Assembly (NCBI GenBank): GCA_038211295.1
Contig: JBBQVS010000011.1
Span: 1 to 64,000, forward strand
Length of the DNA: 64,000 nt
Source: JBBQVS01 sp038211295
GTDB lineage: Bacteria; Chloroflexota; Ktedonobacteria; Ktedonobacterales; Ktedonobacteraceae
Reading direction: 5' to 3'
The translations under genes and the position numbers were made by a program. Below the pieces are notes generated by a model. That model was not told the origin of the DNA. It did not search any database and saw only the letters and a list, made by a program, of their open reading frames with translations. The stretch's first letter is position 1; each line of letters opens with the position of its first letter. Of this stretch, positions 10,201-17,089 are shown one piece after another.

Positions 10201-10500
10201 GTTTCTGACAACTCCAAGCGTTCCTTCCGCGAGGAAATTCTCATTCGTATCTCGTCGCTTGCCCGTAAAGGCTTGACTTTCGATTATACGAGCCATGAGC
10301 GACTCAAGGAAGCTATCGAGCGTAAGCTGTTCGCGGACCTGCGCGATGTGGTCAAAATCACCACCTCGACGCGCACACCGGACAAAGAGCAGTTACGGAA
10401 GATTAACGATGTTATCAACCGTCTCGTCGCTGAACACGGCTACACACCTGAAAGCGCGAACGAACTTCTGCGCTACACCGGCAGTCTCTTAAATCGTTAG
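7243..10500 (+). CDS. prkA: PrkA-family serine protein kinase, interrupted by an in-frame intein
   Basis: PrkA is an AAA+-related protein (kinase or protease in different reports) that acts with YhbH and SpoVR in sporulation and stationary-phase stress. The 1085-residue reading frame contains a 454-residue intein (residues 259-712). Removing it leaves 631 residues, the normal PrkA length. The first extein has the P-loop GPVGGGKST near residue 105 and a CPHC pair in the PrkA AAA domain. The intein sits inside the very conserved MEFVEMLK/CDEKFLY motif, so the unspliced protein should be inactive. The second extein carries the C-terminal PrkA domain to TGSLLNR. The ATG follows GAGGGTG. It is the first gene of the prkA-yhbH-spoVR operon. 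Confidence 0.95.
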   Translation: MDLVKRLEEYRDRERELQWEGTFAQYFEIASKNPKIGRLSHARIYDMIVDAGIEMTRNGEPHYKFFNEEIFGIEKPLQQIVDYFHSAAQRLEVRKRVLLLMGPVGGGKSTAVALMKRGLEAYTRTPEGAVYAIKDCPMHEEPLHLIPNDLRADVEKEFGLYIEGDLCPHCRYMVDNNFRGRIEEVPVKRVTFSEKYRVGVGTFTPSDPKSQDISELVGGIDLSTIGEVGVESDPRAYRFDGELNIANRGLMEFVEMLKCVSGVSLIYTRNGIRRLDSLARPGHGVGASRDIDIQISSSSGVETAAQLYRAGLSKTKRLITRRGFVEEGTHDHRMQVVNDEGVLVWKRLDQLQLGDWVVLQKGQNVWGQDVALDWQAPDNKRARSIRVPETMTPELARWLGYLVAEGSINSRAHTIDFSCNEEELCADYAGLTQQLFGITPDLYPERLLIASLMLVDFLKYLGFKTGAYDKDIPWSVLESSRESMLEFLAGYFAGDGTVNLKGRLSWTTASETLAQQLQVVLLNLGVVARRVISRSRSATDQEKKEYWTITAAGADADLLASQMRLSPQRKLLTYEKVSAGVLRAGRADSIPNTIGYWQSISEQLQTNIMARALAEGGSGYRTREGAHQILGEDSINLHMLRTGANTCTREIATKVLGKLEGWIEPPPGLNTLLNSSLFYDEVVSLEDSEAECWDLNVPGSNTFIANGFVNHNCDEKFLYVLLTLSQEQNIKTGRFSMIYADEVVASHTNEHEYQSFVGNKKSEALQDRIILVKVPYNLRVSDEVKIYEKLLKQSALQNVHIAPYTLRIASIFAILTRLEPSKKAGMSPMKKLRLYDGEDMEDFKQKDVRELQEEAVREGMDGISPRYVINRLSNALIKQGVTFITPIDALRALKDGLDQHTSITREERERYINFISEARKEYDQIAQKEVQRAFVYSYEESARTLLNNYLDNVEAYCNKTKLRDPITDEELDSDEHLMRSIEEQIGVSDNSKRSFREEILIRISSLARKGLTFDYTSHERLKEAIERKLFADLRDVVKITTSTRTPDKEQLRKINDVINRLVAEHGYTPESANELLRYTGSLLNR
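8017..9378 (+). other. Intein in PrkA with LAGLIDADG homing endonuclease
   Basis: Intein of 454 residues within prkA. It starts with Cys (TGT at 8017) after MLK and ends FIANGFVNHN before the +1 Cys (9379-9381). Visible blocks: the TxxH-type block B (EEGTHDHRM), the first dodecapeptide (LGYLVAEGS), the second (LAGYFAGDG), block F (CWDLNVPGSN) and the terminal His-Asn. The Glu and Asp in the two dodecapeptides suggest an active or recently active DOD endonuclease. Base composition is not obviously different from the host gene. Confidence 0.95.
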
Positions 10501-10522
10501 AACACATTCTGGTTCGGGATAT

Positions 10523-10549
10523 CATGGCGGAGGCTCTGTCCCCGCCATG
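10523..10549. repeat. Hairpin between prkA and yhbH
   Basis: Arms CATGGCGG (10523-10530) and CCGCCATG (10542-10549) form an 8-bp stem with an 11-base loop in the 90-base gap between prkA and yhbH. There is no T-run. It may act as an RNA processing or stability element that adjusts the ratio of the two proteins. Confidence 0.5.
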
Positions 10550-10590
10550 TACATTCTCAGCGCGGAAGTTTTCAGAGAAGGAGCATAAGT

Positions 10591-11730
10591 ATGTCCATCT
10601 CGCAGCACGACTGGTCGCTCCACCGCAAGGGACAGATCGATCAGGAACGCCATAAAGAGAAGATTCGCGATGCCGTCAAGAAAAATCTGGGTGAGATTGT
10701 CAGTGAAGAGAATATTATTCTCTCAGATGGGAAAAAAACGGTACGTGTCCCTATTCGCTCGCTCGACGAGTATCGTTTTCGCTATGACCCTGGCAAGCAG
10801 CAGCATAGTGGGCAGGGCGATGGCAAAAGTAAGGTTGGCGACGTAATCGCGCAAGAGCCAAAACCGGGCAAGGGCAAGCGCGGCGACGCCGGCAAGGAAG
10901 CAGGTCAGGATTATTACGAGGCCGATATCTCAATGGAAGAACTCGCGGCCCTGATCTTTGAAGACCTCGGCCTGCCCAACCTGGAACAAAAACGTCAGCA
11001 GGAGATGCAGACCGAAGCTGTGCGCTTTACCGATGTACGGAAAAAAGGCCCGATGGCGAACCTTGATAAGAAGCGCACCATCATGGAGAACATGAAGCGC
11101 AACGCCGCCAAAGGCGAGGCCAAGTTTCAGGATATCAAGTCGGAAGATTTGCGCTTCAAAGTTTGGGAACCCACAATCAAATACCAGTCCAACGCCGTTG
11201 TCCTCGCCATGATGGATGTATCAGGCAGCATGGGGGAATTCGAGAAGTACATTGCGCGTAGTTTCTACTTCTGGATGGTGCGCTTTCTCCGCACGAAGTA
11301 CAATAACGTGCAAATTGTGTTTATCAGTCACCATACCGAGGCAAAAGAGGTGACGGAAGAAGAGTTTTTTCACAAAGGCGAGAGCGGTGGGACGCAGGTC
11401 TCTTCGGCGTATGAACTGGCGTTACAGATTATTCAGGAACGCTACAAACCGGACGACTGGAATATCTACCCGTTCCACTTCTCGGACGGGGACAATCTGC
11501 CCTGGGACAATGACCGTTGCGTGCAGATGGTCAACAAGCTGATGGAGCAGTGCAACATTTTCGGCTATGGCGAGATACGCGAGGGACATTACCGCTCGCC
11601 AAGCACGCTGATGTCGGCATATAACAAGATTACCGACAAAAAATTCACCGCCGTAACCATTTCTGATAAAAAAGAAGTGTATCCAGCGTTGCGGAAGTTT
11701 TTTGCTCAGAAAGACGCTATAGGGGTGTAG
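10591..11730 (+). CDS. yhbH: YhbH/YeaH family protein (DUF444)
   Basis: A 379-residue protein of the YeaH/YhbH family, which always travels with prkA and spoVR and is required for sporulation or stress survival in several bacteria. It starts SQHDWSLHRKGQIDQERH, the family N-terminus. A charged, probably disordered Gly/Lys-rich stretch spans about 70-110. The C-terminal half is a von Willebrand A-like fold with a MIDAS-type motif MDVSGSMGE near residue 210. RBS AAGGAG precedes the ATG. Unlike both neighbours it has no intein. The biochemical role is unknown; the vWA domain suggests metal-dependent protein binding. Confidence 0.95.
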   Translation: MSISQHDWSLHRKGQIDQERHKEKIRDAVKKNLGEIVSEENIILSDGKKTVRVPIRSLDEYRFRYDPGKQQHSGQGDGKSKVGDVIAQEPKPGKGKRGDAGKEAGQDYYEADISMEELAALIFEDLGLPNLEQKRQQEMQTEAVRFTDVRKKGPMANLDKKRTIMENMKRNAAKGEAKFQDIKSEDLRFKVWEPTIKYQSNAVVLAMMDVSGSMGEFEKYIARSFYFWMVRFLRTKYNNVQIVFISHHTEAKEVTEEEFFHKGESGGTQVSSAYELALQIIQERYKPDDWNIYPFHFSDGDNLPWDNDRCVQMVNKLMEQCNIFGYGEIREGHYRSPSTLMSAYNKITDKKFTAVTISDKKEVYPALRKFFAQKDAIGV

Positions 11731-11770
11731 TCCTGTATCATGTGTCTTCCTGAGCTAGAGGAGATTTTTC

Positions 11771-14446
11771 ATGACAATGCTAGAGGGTAGTGATGATCTC
11801 GAACGGTTGCGTGACAATATAGATATCGCGTGGGAGCAGGCGCGAAAGTTTGGGCTTGACCCGTTCCCCACGCATTTTGAAATGGTTCCCGCAACCATCA
11901 TGTATGAGTTTGCTTCCTATAGTCTTCCGGGTCGTTTCAGTCACTGGACGCATGGCAAGGCGTATCATCGGCAGAAGATGCAGTATGATTTTGGGTTGAG
12001 CAAAATCTATGAGATGGTGGTCAACACAAATCCCAGTTATGCCTTCTTAATGGACATGAACAACCTGCTGCAAAACACGTTTGTGGTCGCGCACGTCTTC
12101 GGGCATACCGACTTTTTCAAGAATAACGCCTACTTTCAGCACACATCGCGCCGAATGATCGACAAGGTAAGCATTCACGCCGAGCGTATCGTGCAGTATG
12201 AGTTTGATCATGGCAAACTCGAAGTCGAGCGTTTTCTGGATGCTGCCCTCGCGATACAAGAGCATATCGACTATAACCTGTTCCTGCGTTCCGATGATGT
12301 GAAACACCAGGGGAAATCGCCCGACGCGGTAAGCGAATACGACGACATCTGGGGACTGGACAAAAAAGCAAAGCAGGCCGACGAGGAGCGTGATAGGTTT
12401 CTCATGGGTAAAGCTCCCAAGTTCCCAGAGAAGCCAGAGAAAGACTTGTTGCTCTTTCTCTCACGCCATGCCCCCAGTCTGCAACCCTGGCAGCGCGACC
12501 TGATCGAGATTGTGCGTACTGAGTTCCTGTACTTCGTGCCACAGATGCAAACAAAGATAATGAATGAGGGGTGGGCCTGCCTCAAAGCCGACAGTCTTGT
12601 GCTCACGGAAAAAGGCTTTTTACGCTATGATGCCCTTCATGAGCAGCTTGCACACAATGAGCAGATCGCTGTGTGTAGCGGTAATGGTATATACGACAAA
12701 ATTACTGATCGTCATATCAAGCGCGACGCATCAACCATCCGTCTAAGAACAAGGCGTGGGCTTGTTCTGGAAGGGGCGGAAGAACACAAACTAAGTATTG
12801 GCCCCGACAAGTGGCTTGCGTTAAAAGATGTTCAACTCGGACAGCATATCCCATTGAGCGTGGGCAACAATATCTGGCCCGAACAGCTTGTAAAAGTTGC
12901 AACGCCTCCCAAGATAGTGTTGCCCACTCTTGCAGACGTTGCTCGGATTGCAAGTGTACACAGAAGGACGTTATTGAAAGCGGTAAACGGAAAAAAAACG
13001 TATGCTAATGATAAAATCGCTGTCGCGTTGCAAAGCACAGGCTACACGTTTGGTCGTGCAGGTAAACCAAATTATGGTTTGCGCTTCCCGCTTGTCGCGC
13101 CCACACATATAACCGCTGAATTCGCTGAGTTTCTTGGCTACCTCATTGGCGACGGAAACATTCATGTCACGAAAAACGCCATTGGCTACACGAGTGGCGA
13201 TAGCGTGCTAGCTGACCGCTATGCACACCTTGTCAAGAGCTTATTTGCCATTGAGACAACACCGTTTTGGGATGATAAGACTATCAATGGTCAAGGTGGT
13301 CGCTGGCGTGTTGTCTTCTATTCCGCGAATATGCTAGACCTTTTAGCGTCAATGGGTATAGACTTGCTGGCAAAGGCTCCCCAGAAATGCATCCCTGATG
13401 GCATTTTGCGCTCGCCCAAAGCAGTTGTGAGTGCATTTTTGCGGGCCTACTTCGACTGTGATGAGTGTGCTTCCGAAAAGGAAGGCATCATTCTCTCGAC
13501 GTTCAGCGATAACATCGCGCGGACGTTGCAGATAGTGCTGCTAAACTATGGCATTCTTTCGCGTCGCTATGGGCCGAATATCAGAATTAAGAGCAGTTCC
13601 GCGAAGCTTTTTGCCGCAGAGATTGGGTTTGGTCTAAGCCGTAAGCAAGAGAAACTACAACTGTACCTGGCAAGCCATCGCTGGTTCAAACGAGAAGACC
13701 TTACTGATGAGGTTATCAGCATCGAGCATGACGTAGCCGATGTATACGATGTTACCGTTGAGCGTTCGCATCGCTATGTAGCCAATGGAATGTTACACCA
13801 TAATAGCACCTGGCACGCGCGTATTATGCGTGAACTAGGCGACAAAGGCGTCATTTCAGACTCAGACACAATAGAGTTCGCGCAACTGCACTCAGGCGTG
13901 TTGTCACCTTCTAAAACATCGCTCAACCCGTACTATCTGGGCTACAAGATGTTCGAGGCGATTGAGAAACGTTGGGATAATCCAACGAAAGAGGAGCAGG
14001 AGCGACTCGGACGCAAGCCCGGCATGGGCAAGCAGAAGATTTTCGAGGTGCGCGAACTCGATAATGACGTATCGTTCTTGCGAAACTATCTCACCGAAGA
14101 CCTTGTTCGTGATCTTGACCTGTATATGTTCAAGAAAGAGGGCGACGAGTGGGTTGTCGCTGAAAAGCGTTGGGAAAAGGTGCGCGATGGTATCGTTGCC
14201 AGCATGACGAACTTCGGCTATCCCTACCTTGTGGTTGACGATGGCGATTATCGTGGCAACCGCGAACTCTACATCAAGCACATGTTCGAGGGACAGGAAC
14301 TCGACGTGAGTTACGCCGAAAAGACGCTTCAGTATGTCCAAATGCTCTGGGGGCGTCCCGTTCATCTTGAAACCATTTATGAGGGTAAGCGTATTCTCAT
14401 GACGTATGATGGTGAGCGTAACACAAAAACATCGTTAGAGAAATAG
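11771..14446 (+). CDS. spoVR: SpoVR family protein, interrupted by an in-frame intein
   Basis: SpoVR is the third member of the prkA-yhbH-spoVR set and affects spore cortex formation in Bacillus; the enterobacterial homologue is YcgB. The 891-residue frame contains a 409-residue intein (residues 270-678). The exteins total 482 residues, close to the family norm. The first extein shows the SpoVR signature (EMVPATIMYEFASYSLPGRF, HVFGHTDFFKNN, HAERI). The intein splits the conserved motif MNEGWA/STWH, where His residues probably bind metal, so splicing should be essential. The ATG at 11771 follows GAGGAG. A terminator hairpin follows the stop. Confidence 0.95.
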   Translation: MTMLEGSDDLERLRDNIDIAWEQARKFGLDPFPTHFEMVPATIMYEFASYSLPGRFSHWTHGKAYHRQKMQYDFGLSKIYEMVVNTNPSYAFLMDMNNLLQNTFVVAHVFGHTDFFKNNAYFQHTSRRMIDKVSIHAERIVQYEFDHGKLEVERFLDAALAIQEHIDYNLFLRSDDVKHQGKSPDAVSEYDDIWGLDKKAKQADEERDRFLMGKAPKFPEKPEKDLLLFLSRHAPSLQPWQRDLIEIVRTEFLYFVPQMQTKIMNEGWACLKADSLVLTEKGFLRYDALHEQLAHNEQIAVCSGNGIYDKITDRHIKRDASTIRLRTRRGLVLEGAEEHKLSIGPDKWLALKDVQLGQHIPLSVGNNIWPEQLVKVATPPKIVLPTLADVARIASVHRRTLLKAVNGKKTYANDKIAVALQSTGYTFGRAGKPNYGLRFPLVAPTHITAEFAEFLGYLIGDGNIHVTKNAIGYTSGDSVLADRYAHLVKSLFAIETTPFWDDKTINGQGGRWRVVFYSANMLDLLASMGIDLLAKAPQKCIPDGILRSPKAVVSAFLRAYFDCDECASEKEGIILSTFSDNIARTLQIVLLNYGILSRRYGPNIRIKSSSAKLFAAEIGFGLSRKQEKLQLYLASHRWFKREDLTDEVISIEHDVADVYDVTVERSHRYVANGMLHHNSTWHARIMRELGDKGVISDSDTIEFAQLHSGVLSPSKTSLNPYYLGYKMFEAIEKRWDNPTKEEQERLGRKPGMGKQKIFEVRELDNDVSFLRNYLTEDLVRDLDLYMFKKEGDEWVVAEKRWEKVRDGIVASMTNFGYPYLVVDDGDYRGNRELYIKHMFEGQELDVSYAEKTLQYVQMLWGRPVHLETIYEGKRILMTYDGERNTKTSLEK
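12578..13804 (+). other. Intein in SpoVR with LAGLIDADG homing endonuclease
   Basis: Intein of 409 residues. It begins with Cys (TGC at 12578) after NEGWA and ends RYVANGMLHHN before the +1 Ser (13805-13807). Block B reads LEGAEEHKLS, with the His. The dodecapeptides read LGYLIGDGN and LRAYFDCDE, both with the acidic residue kept. Block F is DVYDVTVERSH. It differs from the PrkA intein in sequence, length and +1 residue, so it looks like an independent insertion rather than a copy. Confidence 0.95.
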
Positions 14447-14449
14447 TGT

Positions 14450-14478
14450 GGAAGGCGTGCTACTTCACGCCTTCCTTC
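14450..14478. terminator. Shared hairpin terminator of spoVR and pspA
   Basis: Exact 10-bp arms (14450-14459 and 14466-14475) with a 6-base loop, followed by TTCTC. It lies 3 bases after the spoVR stop and abuts the end of the convergent pspA gene, so it probably serves both. Confidence 0.75.
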
Positions 14479-15237
14479 TCACACACCTTCCGGGCCTTCA
14501 AGCTGCCCCTGTTGAGCATGTGGCCCCCCCAGCTGCATCTGTAGCTTCATCGCCTGCAATTGTTGCTCGACGTTTTGCTCCGCCGAAATTTTTTGCAGCT
14601 CGCGGTCAAGCGTATCGCCAGAACCCGCGCCAAGCAGTCCCTGCTCGCCAAGCGTGCCTTGCTCTATCAATGTCTCCATCGCGTTGGCGCGTGCTTGCAT
14701 CGTGAGTACCTTGTCTTGTGCGCGTTGCATTGCCGCGTTCATCTCAGTCATTTCCTCAGAGATGCCGGTGGTTACTTCGTTGATTTTGACCTGAGCCTGT
14801 GCCGCGTTATATTGCGCCTTGACCATCTCTTTTTGAGTACGGAAACTCTCGATGCGTGCGGAGACCGTGCGTTCCATCGTAATCAGCTTCTGCTCCTGCC
14901 CGCGTAACTGCTCGATCTGCTGTCGATAGGCGGTGATCTGCGTCTGAAGCGTCTCTTTGCGCTGCAACGCCATGCGGGCAAGGTCTTCGCGGTTCGCTTG
15001 CAATGCTTGCATCGCCTGCTGCCCCAGCTTATTATATTGTTGCAAAATCTGTTCTTCCTGCAATTCCAGTCGTTTCTCATTCGTTACAACATCAGCTATA
15101 GAGCGGCGCAACTGCTGCAACTGCTCAAGTTGTTTGGCGTAGGAGTAGTCCATAACCTGACCAGGGTCTTCCGCTTTGTCGAGCGCGGCACTGGCGCGAA
15201 TGTGAAAGAAGGTCGCGAGGCGTGAAAAAAGGCCCAT
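14479..15237 (-). CDS. pspA: PspA/IM30 family membrane-stress protein
   Basis: A 252-residue protein of the PspA/Vipp1 (ESCRT-III-like) family, which coats and stabilises stressed membranes. It starts MGLFSRLATFFHIRASAALDKAEDPGQ, the amphipathic helix and family signature. Long coiled-coil helices fill residues 30-190. The tail is Gly/Gln-rich (LGGPHAQQGQLEGPEGV). RBS AGGAG is well placed before the ATG. It converges on spoVR and diverges from the gene at 15468. Membrane-stress function fits the PrkA/SpoVR neighbourhood. Confidence 0.93.
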   Translation of the reverse strand: MGLFSRLATFFHIRASAALDKAEDPGQVMDYSYAKQLEQLQQLRRSIADVVTNEKRLELQEEQILQQYNKLGQQAMQALQANREDLARMALQRKETLQTQITAYRQQIEQLRGQEQKLITMERTVSARIESFRTQKEMVKAQYNAAQAQVKINEVTTGISEEMTEMNAAMQRAQDKVLTMQARANAMETLIEQGTLGEQGLLGAGSGDTLDRELQKISAEQNVEQQLQAMKLQMQLGGPHAQQGQLEGPEGV

Positions 15238-15467
15238 TTTTTGTTTCTCCTAATAGATACCGATGGTGTGCTATACTTTTTCTGACAACGTTGCGTAGAA
15301 GTGTGCGTTCAGTATATTATAGTATGCTAAACGTAGCGAGTGTTGAGGCCCAAAAGGTATGCGTCCTATCTTGCTGTTTCTCTCTCTACTATACGCTCCA
15401 TACGCGCTATATGGTAGACGCTTTACCTCTTAGCTGACAAACCTTAACGAGAAGTGAGGAATCAACG

Positions 15468-15863
15468 ATGTATAACGAACTCGATGGGCCGCAACAGGTC
15501 GAACTACTGGCGGCTTCGCTACGCGCCAACACCAGCGACCTCGGTGCGTTTGTCGAGGCTCTAGCCGCCAAACTCAAAGGTGCCTTGCCCGAACAGACCA
15601 CTATTACACGGCATAATTCGCTCTTTTCACGCGAACATCCCGTGAAAGATATAACCGTCGCCTTTGGTGAACAGCACTATATTCTACAACGCGAGAAGCA
15701 GGGGCAAATTCTCGCACAACGCGCCACAAAGGTGCGCGATATTGTACTGAAAAGAGAGCCAATTTCAGTCGAGCAATGGATCAACGAGATCGCCGAACGG
15801 CTCGCGCAAGAAGCCGTGCGAAGCGCACAAACGCGTTCCGCCCTTGAGCAGTTTTTGTTGTAA
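15468..15863 (+). CDS. Conserved hypothetical protein, 131 aa
   Basis: Not recognised. It is soluble, mixed alpha/beta, 131 residues, starting MYNELDGPQQVELLAASLRA. The core HYILQREKQGQILAQRATKVRDIVLKRE looks like strands and a helix, and the C-terminus is a long helix (ISVEQWINEIAERLAQEA). It has a good GAGGA ribosome site. It diverges from pspA and is followed 92 bases later by the YbjQ-like gene, so a role in the same stress response is possible but unproven. Confidence 0.6.
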   Translation: MYNELDGPQQVELLAASLRANTSDLGAFVEALAAKLKGALPEQTTITRHNSLFSREHPVKDITVAFGEQHYILQREKQGQILAQRATKVRDIVLKREPISVEQWINEIAERLAQEAVRSAQTRSALEQFLL

Positions 15864-15955
15864 CCTTATTCTGTCCTATTTCGGCATACAACCGAGAGCC
15901 TGAGTGTCGCGCGGAAGCAATACTCAGCTATACCGTCTAAAAAAGGAGTACGTTC

Positions 15956-16783
15956 ATGTCACAACCAACGCCACCACAGCAGGGAAACGATTTGCCCGTT
16001 CACGCCCGCGAACGTCTCAACATCATGCGTGGCGACGCGACACATCGCGGCCTCTTCACCAGCGATCTAAGCGTCAATGAATTTCTGCTTACACGCGAGG
16101 CCGGCTTCGATCCTGTTGGCCTGGTTGTGGGCAGTTCTATCTACCACATTGGGTATCAGCAGGCAAACTGGAGCCAGAATCAAGAAATGGGCGTTCTCAC
16201 ACAGGCGATGTATCACGCCCGCGAACTGGCGATGCGGCGCATGGAAGAGGAGGCGAACGCGCTTGGAGCCGATGGCATCGTCGGGGTGCGGCTCACCGTC
16301 GCACGTTCTGCCTGGGGCGAAGACCTTGCGGAATTTATTGCTATCGGCACCGCTATCCGTTCGCGCAACGGTCAATCCTTCCGTAATGCGAAGGGAATGC
16401 CCTTTACCTCCGACCTTTCCGGGCAAGACTTCTGGACGCTTCTGCGAGCCGGCTATCGGCCCGTTGGTCTGGTCATGGGCAATTGTGTCTACCACGTCAT
16501 GCATCAAGGTATGGGGCAGTGGTTCAAACAACTTGGTCGCAACACAGAGATGGCGAACTACACGCAGGCACTCTACGATGCACGCGAACTTGCAATGGAG
16601 CGAATGCAGTATGAGGCCGCCATGTTGCAGGCACAAGGTATTATCGGCGCAAATATCGTCGAGGGAAGTCACGGATGGGGATTGCACATCATCGAATATT
16701 TCGCGGTTGGCACCGCCGTCATCAGCATCTCGGAGACGCACCAGATACAAGCACCATCGCTCACTCTGACGCTGAATAGCTGA
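15956..16783 (+). CDS. Tandem YbjQ-like (heavy-metal-binding fold) protein
   Basis: A 275-residue protein made of two copies of a YbjQ/UPF0145-like domain (about residues 20-135 and 145-262). Each copy has the order DLS..(E/D)F..L..AG(F/Y).PVGLV.G...YH, then a long helix (ARELAMRRMEEEA / ARELAMERMQYEA), then G(A/I)(D)GI(V/I)G, ending in a strand with E(F/Y)..(I/V)GTA. The family was named for a supposed heavy-metal site and forms pentamers; its real role is unclear. RBS AAGGAG is well placed. The duplication within one chain is the notable point. Confidence 0.75.
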   Translation: MSQPTPPQQGNDLPVHARERLNIMRGDATHRGLFTSDLSVNEFLLTREAGFDPVGLVVGSSIYHIGYQQANWSQNQEMGVLTQAMYHARELAMRRMEEEANALGADGIVGVRLTVARSAWGEDLAEFIAIGTAIRSRNGQSFRNAKGMPFTSDLSGQDFWTLLRAGYRPVGLVMGNCVYHVMHQGMGQWFKQLGRNTEMANYTQALYDARELAMERMQYEAAMLQAQGIIGANIVEGSHGWGLHIIEYFAVGTAVISISETHQIQAPSLTLTLNS

Positions 16784-16853
16784 CCAACCCCAACATTGGA
16801 GGATGAGCGATAAACTTTCATAGTAAACTCTAAAGTAAACATCACCAATCCCC

Positions 16854-16895
16854 TTGACAACGCAAATTACAATATGCTATATTTAATATAGCATA
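16854..16895 (+). promoter_or_regulatory. Promoter with overlapping palindromic operator
   Basis: TTGACA (16854-16859), an 18-base spacer and TATATT (16878-16883). A palindrome with 10-bp arms (TATGCTATAT at 16873-16882, ATATAGCATA at 16886-16895, 3-base gap) covers the -10. It lies about 200 bases upstream of the membrane protein at 17090. This is the layout of a repressor-controlled promoter; the repressor is unknown. Confidence 0.65.
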
Positions 16896-17089
16896 AGGCA
16901 ATAACGCTTCAGCGTGAGACAAACGTAGTCTGTTCAACGTAGGAAAAGAGACAACACGCTTTACACTTAGCACAAGACATGCGTACTCTACAACGGAGTA
17001 GCCTTATTCTTTTTCATTTCTAAGCGGCGCGTCCTCTTCTTTCTGTGTCGTGGACTCTACTGCTGATAAAAACAAGGAGAGCCTTTTGT

